From: Paenibacillus koleovorans NBRC 103111
GTDB lineage: Bacteria; Bacillota; Bacilli; Paenibacillales; NBRC-103111
Length of the DNA stretch: 57,220 nucleotides
Direction: 5' to 3'
Assembly (NCBI RefSeq): GCF_004000845.1
Contig: NZ_BIMA01000042.1
Span: forward strand, 1 to 57,220
A model generated the notes under the pieces. The model saw nothing but the letters and a program-made list of their open reading frames with translations. It was not told the DNA's origin and made no database searches. Positions 35,655-44,471 of this stretch are shown piece by piece. How positions within the stretch are numbered: position 1 is the first letter of the stretch; each line of letters opens with the position of its first letter. The position numbers and the translations under genes were made by a program.

Positions 35655-35940
35655 TGCATCTGGAGTAACAACTCCGTGCACGGACGTCCGTTCCAGCAGA
35701 ACCAGGTGGTTTGGAGTACCAACTCGGTGCGCAGACGTCTGTTTCACAGAAATAGGTGGTTTGGAGTACAACTCGGTGCGTGGACGTCGGTTTCCGAAAA
35801 TTAGATGGTTTGGAGTAACAATTCGGTGCACAGACGCCCGTTTCAGCAGAGATAGATGGTTTGGAGTAACAACTCCGTGCACGGACGTCCGTTCCAGCAG
35901 AACCAGGTGGTTTGGAGTAACAACTCGGTGCGCGGGCCCT
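35655..35940. repeat. Intergenic repeat, family B, six tandem units of about 50 bp
   Basis: TGGAGTA begins units at about 35661, 35712, 35762, 35811, 35862 and 35912. Each unit holds GGAGTAACAACTCC (a 5-bp hairpin) and a palindrome of the type CGGACGTCCG, which in another copy becomes CAGACGTCTG, keeping the pairing. The array ends about 15 bases before the stop of the FhuF-like gene. Confidence 0.85.
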
Positions 35941-35955
35941 GTCTTCGCCTACCGC

Positions 35956-36789
35956 CTAAGCCGGCTGCTCGCCCGGCTTCTCGCGCGTCGCCTCGATGCG
36001 CCGGCGCCGCTCTTCCCGCTCCTCGGGCAGCATCATCGGGCAATTGTAACACTTCTCGCCGTTCTCGCGGCGGTCGTACATGCAGCAAGCCGAGCGCATC
36101 ATCAGCTTCTTGCCCGCATCGTACGGGCTGTCGATGTAGCGCGGCTTGTGGTCGAACGGATTGCGCCGGCGTCCGAACAGCTCCGGCGGCAGCACCCGCG
36201 CGAGCGTCTCGTAGTCGGCACGGAACCGCACAAGCACCTCCGGCCGCTTCTCGACGCCTTCCATATAGTCGACGGCATACGCCATACGTGCGCCGTATTG
36301 GCTCCACACCAGGTCCGGCTTCACACCGGCGCTTACAGCCGCCATCTCGATCACCGGGCGGACCGTGTCGCGATAGAACGCAGTCAGCTCCTCCACGAGC
36401 CAGGCTTGACGCTCCTCCGGATCGGTCGGCGCCTCCTTGTACTTCAGTTCGTTGATTCGGAAGCAGCTATGCACATGATCATCATGCGGCTGCACCTGGA
36501 ATGTCAGATTGCTCAGCGACAAGTCCAGCAGCCGGTTGTAAGTGGCCAGGACGAGCTGCACGCTCGCGCTCACGCCGAAGAACCCCATCCCGACGAAGGA
36601 GGCGGGCAGCTCCGTGCCGATCGCCTTCATCAGGTCGCCGCTCACCTGAATCACTTCGTCCATGCGTTCTTTCTTCAGAAGATCCGTGGCCGGCATCTCC
36701 AGCACCACATGCTCCGTCTCACCCGTTAACGAGATATGGAAAAAGTAGTTGAGCAGCGACAAGTCCATTTGTTGCGAATTCGGGTCCAT
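35956..36789 (-). CDS. FhuF-like siderophore-iron reductase, [2Fe-2S]
   Basis: A 277-residue cytoplasmic protein starting at ATG 36789 behind AGGGGGAA. The C-terminus has the cysteine pattern CCMYDRRENGEKCYNC (C-C-x10-C-x2-C), the atypical [2Fe-2S] site of FhuF-type ferric reductases, which release iron from imported siderophores. The N-terminal part (1-200) resembles the FhuF/IucA-IucC C-terminal region. The Fur box at 36821, laid over its promoter, agrees with an iron-starvation role. It stands alone, not beside a siderophore transporter. About 25 charged residues after the last Cys (EEREERRRR) are probably a disordered tail. Electron donor is unknown. Confidence 0.85.
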   Translation of the reverse strand: MDPNSQQMDLSLLNYFFHISLTGETEHVVLEMPATDLLKKERMDEVIQVSGDLMKAIGTELPASFVGMGFFGVSASVQLVLATYNRLLDLSLSNLTFQVQPHDDHVHSCFRINELKYKEAPTDPEERQAWLVEELTAFYRDTVRPVIEMAAVSAGVKPDLVWSQYGARMAYAVDYMEGVEKRPEVLVRFRADYETLARVLPPELFGRRRNPFDHKPRYIDSPYDAGKKLMMRSACCMYDRRENGEKCYNCPMMLPEEREERRRRIEATREKPGEQPA

Positions 36790-36819
36790 CTAGTTCCCCC
36801 TGGAAATCGTTATGCAATA

Positions 36820-36849
36820 ATGATAATCATTATCATGACCGACAGTCAA
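36820..36849 (-). promoter_or_regulatory. Fur-controlled promoter of the FhuF-like gene
   Basis: On the minus strand TTGACT (36849-36844) and TATCAT (36825-36820) are spaced 18 bases. TGATAATCATTATCA at 36821-36835 is an exact 7-1-7 Fur motif that covers the -10 element and part of the spacer, the classic position for repression by iron-loaded Fur. Confidence 0.9.
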
Positions 36850-36978
36850 GAAGGGATTTGGATTTGCTCACCGACACCCTCCGATTGCCCCCAACCTCTC
36901 CGCGCAGCATTGGAATACGCAGCGAAACCGAACTCACGCAAAATGGATCTTTCTTCCGCTTTTCCCCGCTAATTGAAG

Positions 36979-37107
36979 AAATCCCCGCAACTTGCAGTAC
37001 ACGAACGATTCCAACGTCGGTTACTCTACAGGTACATACCACGAGAACACGGTCAGCCGCGAGTATATGCAAACGGAGGAGGTGTTTTTTTATTTGCTTG
37101 GGGGGTA
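36979..37107 (+). pseudogene. Possible C-terminal gene fragment
   Basis: The frame ending at TAG 37105-37107 reads NLQYTNDSNVGYSTGTYHE, then NTVSREYMQTEEVFFYLLGG-stop, with protein-like composition but no start; a TGA lies just upstream. It fills part of the 400-base gap between the Fur box and the beta-helix gene. Parent not recognised. Confidence 0.35.
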
Positions 37108-37192
37108 GAGAGAGCTTGCTGCACGAAAGGACGGAAGGCTGGGAAGCGCGTAACCGCCATGCTGAAATTCAAAACGGGTGAGGAGAATGATG

Positions 37193-39895
37193 ATGGACAA
37201 CGCCGGCGCAATACGGAATAACAGATGGATGGTAAAGTTAACGATTCTATTAGGATTCTTGGCAATCGCTTGGTTATGCAGCACCACGACGTCTCATGCG
37301 GCGACACAGGCGACCTATTATGTCTCGCCTACCGGCAACGACAGCAATCCGGGGACACTCGCGCAGCCATTCAAGACAATCGCGAAAGCCCGTAATGTCG
37401 TACGTACGATCAACAGCAGTATGACCGGCGATATTATCGTGAACCTGCGCGCAGGCGACTATTTCCAGAGCAGCACGATTGAATTCAACGAGTCCGATTC
37501 AGGCACGAACGGGTATCAAGTCATTTACCGAAACTACGACGCTCCCGGAAGCGCCCGTATAATAGGAGGCGAGAAGCTGACCGGTTGGACGCTGGACTCG
37601 GGCAACATCTACAAGACGTACGTCGGCACGAGCTGGAGCTTCGACGCGCTGTTCGAGAACGGGGAATCGTCCCGCATCGCGCGCCATCCGAACACCGGTT
37701 ACAAGAAGATCAAGGAGGCGGACAGCAGCCAGCCGAAAAAAGCGTTCTACTACTTCGCCGGCGACATCCCGTCGATCTCGGACATCAGCAACCTGCAGGT
37801 GTACGTCTGGCCGGGCGCGCATAACTGGGCGAACGAAATCCTGCCGATTACGGCGATCAATACGACGACCCGAAAAATCACCCTCTCGCAGAACCAACGG
37901 TGGGATTACCTGGACACCCTCAAGAAGGGGTCCCGCTATTTTATCCAGGGAGCCAGGGAACTGCTTGATCAGCCGGGCGAATTTTACCTCGACAAAGCCG
38001 CGGGCTATCTGTACTACTATCCGGTCAACGCCAACATCAACAGCCAGGAGATCATCGCCCCCAGGGTGAGCAGAACGATTCTGCTTAACGGCAGCTCCAA
38101 CACCAACCGCGTAAAGAACATTACGTTCGACGGCGTGACCGTCATGGTGTCCAACAGCACGTATGCGGAAATGAACTCGGGCAGAACAGGGAACATCGTC
38201 ATCATCAACGCGGAGAACATTACGGTCAAAAACTCCAGAATTCTCAACTCTGCGTCCAACGGGATTTCCTACCCCTCCATGGACCTGCAGTCCACTCCCG
38301 TGAAGTCCAGAGGGATGAACGGGCTCATCTACGGCAACTACATCCACAACATCGGGGAAAGCGGCGTCAAAATATACGGCATCGCCAATACCCTGAACTA
38401 TATGCAGACGGATCACCTGGTCTCGAACAATGAAGTGAGCGATATCGCGCGCATTTCCACAAACGGGGCGGGCATTCAATTTTCCAATACGACGGCGAGC
38501 GAAGCGTCCTACAACAAGATCACGAACGCCACGCACTACGGAATCGAAGTGAAGGGCAGCAAATGGACCCAAATGCCGAACGTGATCGAAGGGGTCACCG
38601 TTACGACGGCGAACCGCTACAATTTCAACCCGGGGCGCTACAACGTCATTCAGTTCAACGATGTGTCCAAAGTGAACATGGATGCACAGGACACCGGGAT
38701 GATCAAGACGGGCGGCGTGTACAAAACGACGATCCACAACAACCTGCTGCACGACAGCGGAAGCTTCGGCGCTCAGAAGGGGTTGTATCTGGACGATGTG
38801 TCGGACTACAACACGGTGACGAACAATATCGTCTATGGCACGAAGCTGAACACTACCTACAATGTCAAAGGAACCGGCAACCTCATCCAAAACAACATCG
38901 CGGACGGAACGGGCGGCGCGGCGGCGGTCAGCATGAACGTCATCAGCGGTCAGCCTACGTTGAACAATACGTTTCTGAATAACATTTTCTACAAGTACAA
39001 GGTGTTCTACAATTTCTTGTCCTGGAGCGCCAACATGGTGTCGTCCTCCAACTACAATACGTTCTATAGTCCTTCAGGCACTCGCACGATGAACAATATT
39101 CCCGGCAGCGATACGTACGCCCATTGGAAACAGCTGTTCAGCAACAAGTACGACCAGAACTCGACGACGGCCGATCCGCAGTTCGTGAATGCCGCCGCGC
39201 ACAACTACACTTTGCAACCTACATCCCCTATGCTGGCCAAAGGATTTAACCAAATCGACACGAGCGCGATCGGGTTGAAAAGCGACTATATTTATGCCGA
39301 CTCGATGGCTGACTTGAGTCTCGAAACGAGTGTGGTGGAGCCTGATCCGGAACCGGCGTTCTATGAGGGCTTCGAGAACGGCTTCGGAGAATGGCAGACG
39401 CTGTACGGGACGCCGACAGCTTCTACGACACAGGCTCACACGGACGTCACGAGCTTCATTCCCGATGAGGGACAGGACGAAATTTACCATGTGATGGATG
39501 GCGAAACGTTCGGAGTGCTCACGATCTGGTTTTACGACAACGCTTCGGATACATCGATGAAGACGAGGGCGCGCATTACGGATACGTGGACGGATGAAAA
39601 TGCGATGATCGGCGTGGTCACCTACAACTCGACGACGAAATATTCTTATATGGTTGATAATCTGCTCTTCAAGACTTCCTCCGTGAACCGGACGACAGGC
39701 TGGCATGAGTTCAAATTCGACGTGTCTTCCGGCATCGATTGCAAGCTGTACATTGACGGAACGCTGATCGCCACCACCGATGTACTGACCTCATTCAACC
39801 AGATTCACCTGGGTGATAATGCGGATGACGGGAACACGGGGAATGTGTACTTCGATGATGTGACGCTGTACGATACATTTGAGTTGACGGATTGA
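37193..39895 (+). CDS. Secreted right-handed beta-helix protein (pectate-lyase-like)
   Basis: A 900-residue exported protein. Of three successive ATGs, 37193 is best spaced from GAGGAGA. Signal peptide: LTILLGFLAIAWLCSTTTSHA. The opening YYVSPTGNDSNPGTLAQPFKT is the hallmark of single-stranded right-handed beta-helix enzymes (pectate lyase-like, PbH1 repeats). Helix coils continue to about residue 700, with Asn-rich turns such as NNEVSDIARISTNGAGIQFS. A C-terminal domain (about 720-900; EGFENGFGEWQ ... GWHEFKFDVSSG ... VYFDDVTLYD) is a beta-sandwich likely to bind carbohydrate. Such proteins act on pectin, alginate or related polymers; the catalytic residues cannot be fixed by eye, so substrate and mechanism stay open. 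Confidence 0.83.
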   Translation: MDNAGAIRNNRWMVKLTILLGFLAIAWLCSTTTSHAATQATYYVSPTGNDSNPGTLAQPFKTIAKARNVVRTINSSMTGDIIVNLRAGDYFQSSTIEFNESDSGTNGYQVIYRNYDAPGSARIIGGEKLTGWTLDSGNIYKTYVGTSWSFDALFENGESSRIARHPNTGYKKIKEADSSQPKKAFYYFAGDIPSISDISNLQVYVWPGAHNWANEILPITAINTTTRKITLSQNQRWDYLDTLKKGSRYFIQGARELLDQPGEFYLDKAAGYLYYYPVNANINSQEIIAPRVSRTILLNGSSNTNRVKNITFDGVTVMVSNSTYAEMNSGRTGNIVIINAENITVKNSRILNSASNGISYPSMDLQSTPVKSRGMNGLIYGNYIHNIGESGVKIYGIANTLNYMQTDHLVSNNEVSDIARISTNGAGIQFSNTTASEASYNKITNATHYGIEVKGSKWTQMPNVIEGVTVTTANRYNFNPGRYNVIQFNDVSKVNMDAQDTGMIKTGGVYKTTIHNNLLHDSGSFGAQKGLYLDDVSDYNTVTNNIVYGTKLNTTYNVKGTGNLIQNNIADGTGGAAAVSMNVISGQPTLNNTFLNNIFYKYKVFYNFLSWSANMVSSSNYNTFYSPSGTRTMNNIPGSDTYAHWKQLFSNKYDQNSTTADPQFVNAAAHNYTLQPTSPMLAKGFNQIDTSAIGLKSDYIYADSMADLSLETSVVEPDPEPAFYEGFENGFGEWQTLYGTPTASTTQAHTDVTSFIPDEGQDEIYHVMDGETFGVLTIWFYDNASDTSMKTRARITDTWTDENAMIGVVTYNSTTKYSYMVDNLLFKTSSVNRTTGWHEFKFDVSSGIDCKLYIDGTLIATTDVLTSFNQIHLGDNADDGNTGNVYFDDVTLYDTFELTD

Positions 39896-40002
39896 GGGTG
39901 TGACTACGGCAGGCACTCGCCTTTATTCTGGAAACGGGATATACTGGGGTTGAAAAGTGGGGAAACCATGATTATCCAATTCCGAAAAAGGTGAGCGTTT
40001 TA

Positions 40003-40635
40003 ATGAGTCTGGTAAGTCAATTGTCCTCTCGGACGGGGGATCGTACAGAAGAATCGAATCGCCTGGTGGCACAGGCGTGTCTGGCTGAGCCAGCGCTGCT
40101 CGAGGAGCTGGCCGAGGCGCTGACGGGCAAGGACGCCGCACTGCTGGGCGATTGCGCGGAAGTGTTCACCAAGGTGGCCGAGGCGAAGCCGGAGCTCAGC
40201 CTGCCGTACTTCGAGCGCCTCGTGCCGCTGCTGGCGCACAAGACGACGCGTGTGCGCTGGGAGGCGATGCACGCGATCGCGCTGCTCGCGGAGCACGCGC
40301 CGACGGAGCGGATGCTCGCGCTCGTGCCGCAGCTGGCGGGGCTGCTGTGCGCCGACGGCAGCACGATCGTCCGCGATTACGCGGTCGACGCGCTCGGCGG
40401 CATGGCGAAGGCCGGCGAGGCGTCGGCGCAAGCCGCGTACCCGGTGCTGGTCGAGGCGCTGAGCGTCTGGGACGGCAAGCATCTCGGCCGCGCGCTAACT
40501 GCGCTGAGCCGTGTAGTCGTGTCCGCGCCGGGGATGGCGATTGAGGCGCTGCAGTACGGCTACGACTATGCCGATCACAGCAAAGGCGTGGTGAAGAAAG
40601 CGGCCAAAGCGCTTATCAAGGCGGCTGAGCGGTAA
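40003..40635 (+). CDS. HEAT-repeat protein of unknown function
   Basis: A 210-residue, all-helical cytoplasmic protein starting at ATG 40003 behind AAGGTGAG. Helical pairs with the HEAT pattern recur: LPYFERLVPLLAHKTTRVRW-EAMHAIALLAEHAP, then MLALVPQLAGLLCADGSTI-VRDYAVDALGGMA, then YPVLVEALSVWDGKHLGRAL. HEAT stacks act as protein-binding scaffolds; no partner is indicated. The gene has its own ribosome site and a terminator follows, so it is monocistronic. GTG 39991 is a possible earlier start but would overlap the ribosome site. Confidence 0.8.
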   Translation: MSLVSQLSSRTGDRTEESNRLVAQACLAEPALLEELAEALTGKDAALLGDCAEVFTKVAEAKPELSLPYFERLVPLLAHKTTRVRWEAMHAIALLAEHAPTERMLALVPQLAGLLCADGSTIVRDYAVDALGGMAKAGEASAQAAYPVLVEALSVWDGKHLGRALTALSRVVVSAPGMAIEALQYGYDYADHSKGVVKKAAKALIKAAER

Positions 40636-40649
40636 TGTAGGTTGATGGT

Positions 40650-40690
40650 AACCGGTACTCTCTCTTAGGAGAAAGGGCCGGTTTCTTTTT
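40650..40690 (+). terminator. Rho-independent terminator
   Basis: AACCGG and CCGGTT arms with an inner TCTC/GAGA pair, then TCTTTTT, just beyond the HEAT protein gene. Confidence 0.78.
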
Positions 40691-40728
40691 ACTTGGAGGA
40701 AGAGAAGGTTTGAACCGTTCTCTCCCTG

Positions 40729-40755
40729 TTAACATTGGGTTTAAAAAAGTATGAT
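40729..40755 (+). promoter_or_regulatory. Possible promoter of the ABC/MFS export operon
   Basis: TTAACA at 40729-40734 and TATGAT at 40750-40755, spaced 15 bases, 48 bases before the TTG start. Spacing is short, so this is tentative. Confidence 0.35.
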
Positions 40756-40802
40756 AAGGTGGTGTACATACTGGAGAACCTGTCTGGAAAGGAGACTTTA
40801 TA

Positions 40803-42533
40803 TTGTTACGACTATTTCGATTTTTGAAGCCGTATAAGCTTGCGCTCGCTGGCGTGCTGTTCCTGACGCTGCTGCAGTCGTTGTCTGAGCTGTATTTGCC
40901 GACGCTGATGGCGGACATTGTAAACATCGGGATCGTGGGGGGCGACAACTCGTACATTTGGAAAATAGGAGGGATCATGCTGCTGATCGCGGCGGTCGGC
41001 GTCGGGTTCTCGATCTGGGCGAGCGACCTGTCCGCCAAAATCTCGGCCGGTCTCGGCCGGATCATTCGCGGCAAGCTCTTCGCCCATGCGGAGAAATTCT
41101 CGTTGCAGGAATTCGATCGCATCGGCACCGCCTCGATGATCACCCGGACGACGAACGACGTCACGCAAGTTCAGATGGTCATGATGATGATGCTGCGGAT
41201 GATGGTCATGGCCCCGATGATGTGCATCGGCGGTCTCGTCATGGCGATCTCCAAGGACGCCAAGCTGTCGCTCGTCATTGCGGTCGTCATCCCGATTCTA
41301 GTGGCGACGATCTTCGGAATCGCCTGGAAGGGCATTCCGCTCTTCAAAGTGATGCAGACGAAGCTCGACAAGCTGAACCTCGTGCTGCGCGAGTCGTTGA
41401 CCGGGATCCGCGTCATCCGCTCGTTCAACCGGGTGGACTATGAGACGAAGCGGTTCGCCGAGGCGAACCGGGATCTCACCGATACGGCGATCCGCGCCAA
41501 TCAGATTATGGCGGCGATGATGCCGGCGATGATCCTGGTGATGAACTTCGCCTCGATCGCTATCATCTGGTTCGGCGGACTGCGCATCGAGGCCGGCGGA
41601 ATGCAGGTCGGCGACCTGATGGCGTTCATCCAATACGCGATGCAGATCATGTTCTCGCTCGTCATGGTGTCGATGATGTTCGTCATGCTGCCGCGGGCTT
41701 CCGCTTCGGCCGTGCGCATCAACGAGGTGCTCGACATCAAGCCTGAGATCGAGGATGCCGTGCAGACGAAGGAGCCTGCGATGCAGCGGAGCGGCCACGT
41801 TCGGTTCGAGAACGTGACGTTCCATTACCCAGGCGCCGAAGCGCCGGCGGTCGGGGGCATCAGCTTCACCGCCGAGCCGGGCGAAGTGACCGCCATCATC
41901 GGCGGTACCGGAGCCGGCAAGTCGACGCTCGTCAGCCTGATCCCGCGCTTCTATGACGTGGGCGAAGGCCGGGTGCTGATCGACGGAATGGACGTCCGCG
42001 AGATGAAGCAGGAGACGCTGCGCGCGAAGATCGGCTTCGTGCCGCAGAAGGCCGTGTTGTTCACCGGCACGATCGCGGAGAACATTCGCTATGGCAAAGA
42101 GGACGCCACGGAGGAAGAACTTCGGCATGCGGCGGATATCGCGCAAGCGACGGAGTTTATCTCCGGCATGAAGGAAGGCTACGACTCGGTGCTCGCCCAA
42201 GGCGGCAAGAATGTCTCCGGCGGCCAGAAGCAAAGGCTGTCGATCGCTCGTGCGCTCGTGCGGCGGCCGGATATCTACATCTTCGACGACAGCTTCTCGG
42301 CGCTCGACTTCAAGACCGACGCCAAGCTGCGTGCGGCGCTTAAGCCCGAGACGTCGGAGGCGACCGTGCTCATCGTCGCGCAGCGCGTCAGCACCATTAT
42401 GGACGCCGACCGCATCATCGTGCTCGAGGACGGACGAATTGCCGGCAACGGCAATCATGACGAGCTCATGGCCACTTGCGAAGTATACCGGGAAATCGTG
42501 CTTTCCCAGCTGTCAGAGGAGGAGATCGCATGA
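40803..42533 (+). CDS. Heterodimeric ABC exporter, subunit with degenerate catalytic site
   Basis: A 576-residue half-transporter: six membrane helices (about 1-310) fused to an ATPase. TTG 40803 follows AAAGGAGAC at eight bases. Walker A is GGTGAGKST (near 367), the signature VSGGQKQR (near 471), and Walker B IYIFDDSFSALD (near 491), where the second acidic residue is Asp instead of the catalytic Glu. That change marks the degenerate-site subunit of heterodimeric multidrug exporters such as BmrC/BmrD and TM287/288. The next gene, overlapping by four bases (ATGA), supplies the partner. Family members export drugs, lipids or peptides; the substrate here is unknown. A downstream efflux gene supports a resistance role. 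Confidence 0.93.
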   Translation: MLRLFRFLKPYKLALAGVLFLTLLQSLSELYLPTLMADIVNIGIVGGDNSYIWKIGGIMLLIAAVGVGFSIWASDLSAKISAGLGRIIRGKLFAHAEKFSLQEFDRIGTASMITRTTNDVTQVQMVMMMMLRMMVMAPMMCIGGLVMAISKDAKLSLVIAVVIPILVATIFGIAWKGIPLFKVMQTKLDKLNLVLRESLTGIRVIRSFNRVDYETKRFAEANRDLTDTAIRANQIMAAMMPAMILVMNFASIAIIWFGGLRIEAGGMQVGDLMAFIQYAMQIMFSLVMVSMMFVMLPRASASAVRINEVLDIKPEIEDAVQTKEPAMQRSGHVRFENVTFHYPGAEAPAVGGISFTAEPGEVTAIIGGTGAGKSTLVSLIPRFYDVGEGRVLIDGMDVREMKQETLRAKIGFVPQKAVLFTGTIAENIRYGKEDATEEELRHAADIAQATEFISGMKEGYDSVLAQGGKNVSGGQKQRLSIARALVRRPDIYIFDDSFSALDFKTDAKLRAALKPETSEATVLIVAQRVSTIMDADRIIVLEDGRIAGNGNHDELMATCEVYREIVLSQLSEEEIA

Positions 42534-44452
42534 GTGACCACCAGCGCAGAGAAGCACCGTCCCGTCCCGGCGGCCCCGGTCAAGGCGGTCCCGGCATGGG
42601 GCCCGGCGCCTGGAGACCCGGCGGCGGCCCGCCCGGATTCGGCATGCCGGCGCAGAAAGCCAAAAATTTCAAAGGCACGTTCCGTCGCCTGATCGGCTAT
42701 CTCCGGCCATACCGGTTCCGCCTGATGACCGTCCTGTTGACGGCTATCGCAAGCACCGTATTCGGCATCGTCAGCCCGAAGCTGATGGGCCACGCGACGA
42801 CCAAAATGTTCGAAGGCGTCATGGCTCGTCTGAACAAAGTGCCCGGCGCGGAGATCGACTTCACTTACATTTGGAACATTGTCTCGATATTATCGCTGTT
42901 ATATGTATTAAGCGCGATTTTCGGCTTTATCATGCAATACTTGATGGCGGGCGTCGCCCAGAACACGGTGTACGAGCTGCGCCGCGAAGTAAGCGCCAAG
43001 CTCACGCGCCTGCCGCTCTCTTACTTCGACTCCAAGACGCACGGGGAAATCATGAGCCGCGCCGTCAACGACGTCGATACGATCAGCGGCACGCTGCAGC
43101 AGAGCTTGACCCAGCTCATCACCTCGATCGTGACGATCCTAGGGGTTATCGTAATGATGCTGACGATCAGTCCGCTGCTCACCGTGATCGTAGTGCTGAC
43201 CATCCCGCTAAGCGGCGTCGTTGTGGCGCGGATCGCGAAGCAGTCGCAGAAGCATTTTATGGGGCAGCAAAAAGAGCTCGGCGAGTTGAACGGCCACGTG
43301 GAGGAAATGTACACCGGTCACCGCATCGTGAAAGCGTTCGGGCATGAGGCGAAGTCGATCGCCAAGTTCGACGCCATCAACGCGAAGCTCTACGAGTCCG
43401 GCCGCAAGGCGCAGTTCATATCCGGCGTTATGATGCCGCTCATTAACTTTGTGAACAATATCGGCTATGTGCTCATCTGTATCGTCGGCGGGCTGCTCGT
43501 AACCCGGAATTCCATTGCCATCGGGGATATTCAAGCGTTTATCCAGTATGCCCGGCAGTTCTCGATGCCGATCGCCCAGACGGCTCAGATCGCTAACGTC
43601 ATCCAATCGACGATTGCGGCGGCGGAACGGGTGTTCGAGCTGCTCGATGAGCCGGAGGAAGTGCCGGAGGCGGCTCAGCCGACAGCGTTGGCCTACCCTC
43701 GCGGCAAAGTGAAGTTCCAGAATGTGAAGTTCGGCTACACCGAGGACGCGCCGCTGATGGAGAACATGAGCATCGACGTGGAGCAAGGACAGACGATTGC
43801 GATCGTAGGTCCGACGGGAGCGGGGAAAACGACGCTGATCAACCTGCTCATGCGGTTTTACGAGGTGAACGGCGGCTCGATCACAATCGACGGTGTAGAC
43901 ATCACGGCGATGAAGCGCAGCCACCTGCACGGCCTGTTCGGGATGGTGCTGCAGGATACGTGGCTGTTCAACGGGACGATTCGCGACAACATCGGATATG
44001 GGCGGGCTGGCGCTACCGAGGACGAAATCGTGCAGGCGGCCGTTGCGGCGCATGCCGACCATTTTATCCGCACGCTGCCTGACGGTTACGATACGGTTCT
44101 GAATGAAGAGGCGTCGAACATCTCGCAAGGGCAAAAGCAGCTGCTGACGATCGCCCGCGCGATTCTCGCCGATCCGGCCATCTTGATCCTGGACGAAGCG
44201 ACGAGCAGCGTCGACACGCGGACGGAGATCTACATCCAGAAGGCGATGCAGCGGTTGATGGAAGGCCGTACGAGCTTCGTCATCGCGCACCGGCTGTCGA
44301 CGATTCGGGACGCCAATCTCATCCTGGTCATGAATCAAGGCAGCGTCATCGAGCAAGGTACCCACCAAGAGCTTCTGGAGCAAAACGGCTTCTACGCCGA
44401 GCTGTACAATAGCCAATTTACCGAGAAAGGCTTAAGTCCTATCGCCGGGTAA
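42530..44452 (+). CDS. Heterodimeric ABC exporter, catalytic-Glu subunit
   Basis: A 640-residue half-transporter. The start ATG 42530 overlaps the previous stop, behind GGAGGAG. The first 45 residues are an unusual Gly/Pro-rich cytoplasmic extension (GGPGQGGPGMGPGAWRPGG). Six membrane helices (about 65-375) precede the ATPase: Walker A VGPTGAGKTT (near 425), signature ISQGQKQ (near 530) and Walker B LILDEATSSVD (near 552). Here Walker B keeps the catalytic Glu while the signature is altered (SQGQ for SGGQ). Since that signature pairs with the Asp-type Walker B of the partner, the two changes fall in the same composite site, just as in known asymmetric exporters. Confidence 0.93.
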   Translation: MSDHQRREAPSRPGGPGQGGPGMGPGAWRPGGGPPGFGMPAQKAKNFKGTFRRLIGYLRPYRFRLMTVLLTAIASTVFGIVSPKLMGHATTKMFEGVMARLNKVPGAEIDFTYIWNIVSILSLLYVLSAIFGFIMQYLMAGVAQNTVYELRREVSAKLTRLPLSYFDSKTHGEIMSRAVNDVDTISGTLQQSLTQLITSIVTILGVIVMMLTISPLLTVIVVLTIPLSGVVVARIAKQSQKHFMGQQKELGELNGHVEEMYTGHRIVKAFGHEAKSIAKFDAINAKLYESGRKAQFISGVMMPLINFVNNIGYVLICIVGGLLVTRNSIAIGDIQAFIQYARQFSMPIAQTAQIANVIQSTIAAAERVFELLDEPEEVPEAAQPTALAYPRGKVKFQNVKFGYTEDAPLMENMSIDVEQGQTIAIVGPTGAGKTTLINLLMRFYEVNGGSITIDGVDITAMKRSHLHGLFGMVLQDTWLFNGTIRDNIGYGRAGATEDEIVQAAVAAHADHFIRTLPDGYDTVLNEEASNISQGQKQLLTIARAILADPAILILDEATSSVDTRTEIYIQKAMQRLMEGRTSFVIAHRLSTIRDANLILVMNQGSVIEQGTHQELLEQNGFYAELYNSQFTEKGLSPIAG

Positions 44453-44471
44453 AAGAAGAAGGAGACGCTTT

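Noticed and set aside
35655-35940. Tandem array considered as a CRISPR
   Set aside because: Units vary along their whole length, are contiguous with no unique spacers of constant size, and no cas gene is in the window.
35539-36729. Open frame of 396 codons on the plus strand
   Set aside because: Its first part is the family B and C repeats and the rest is antisense to the FhuF-like gene. No ribosome site.
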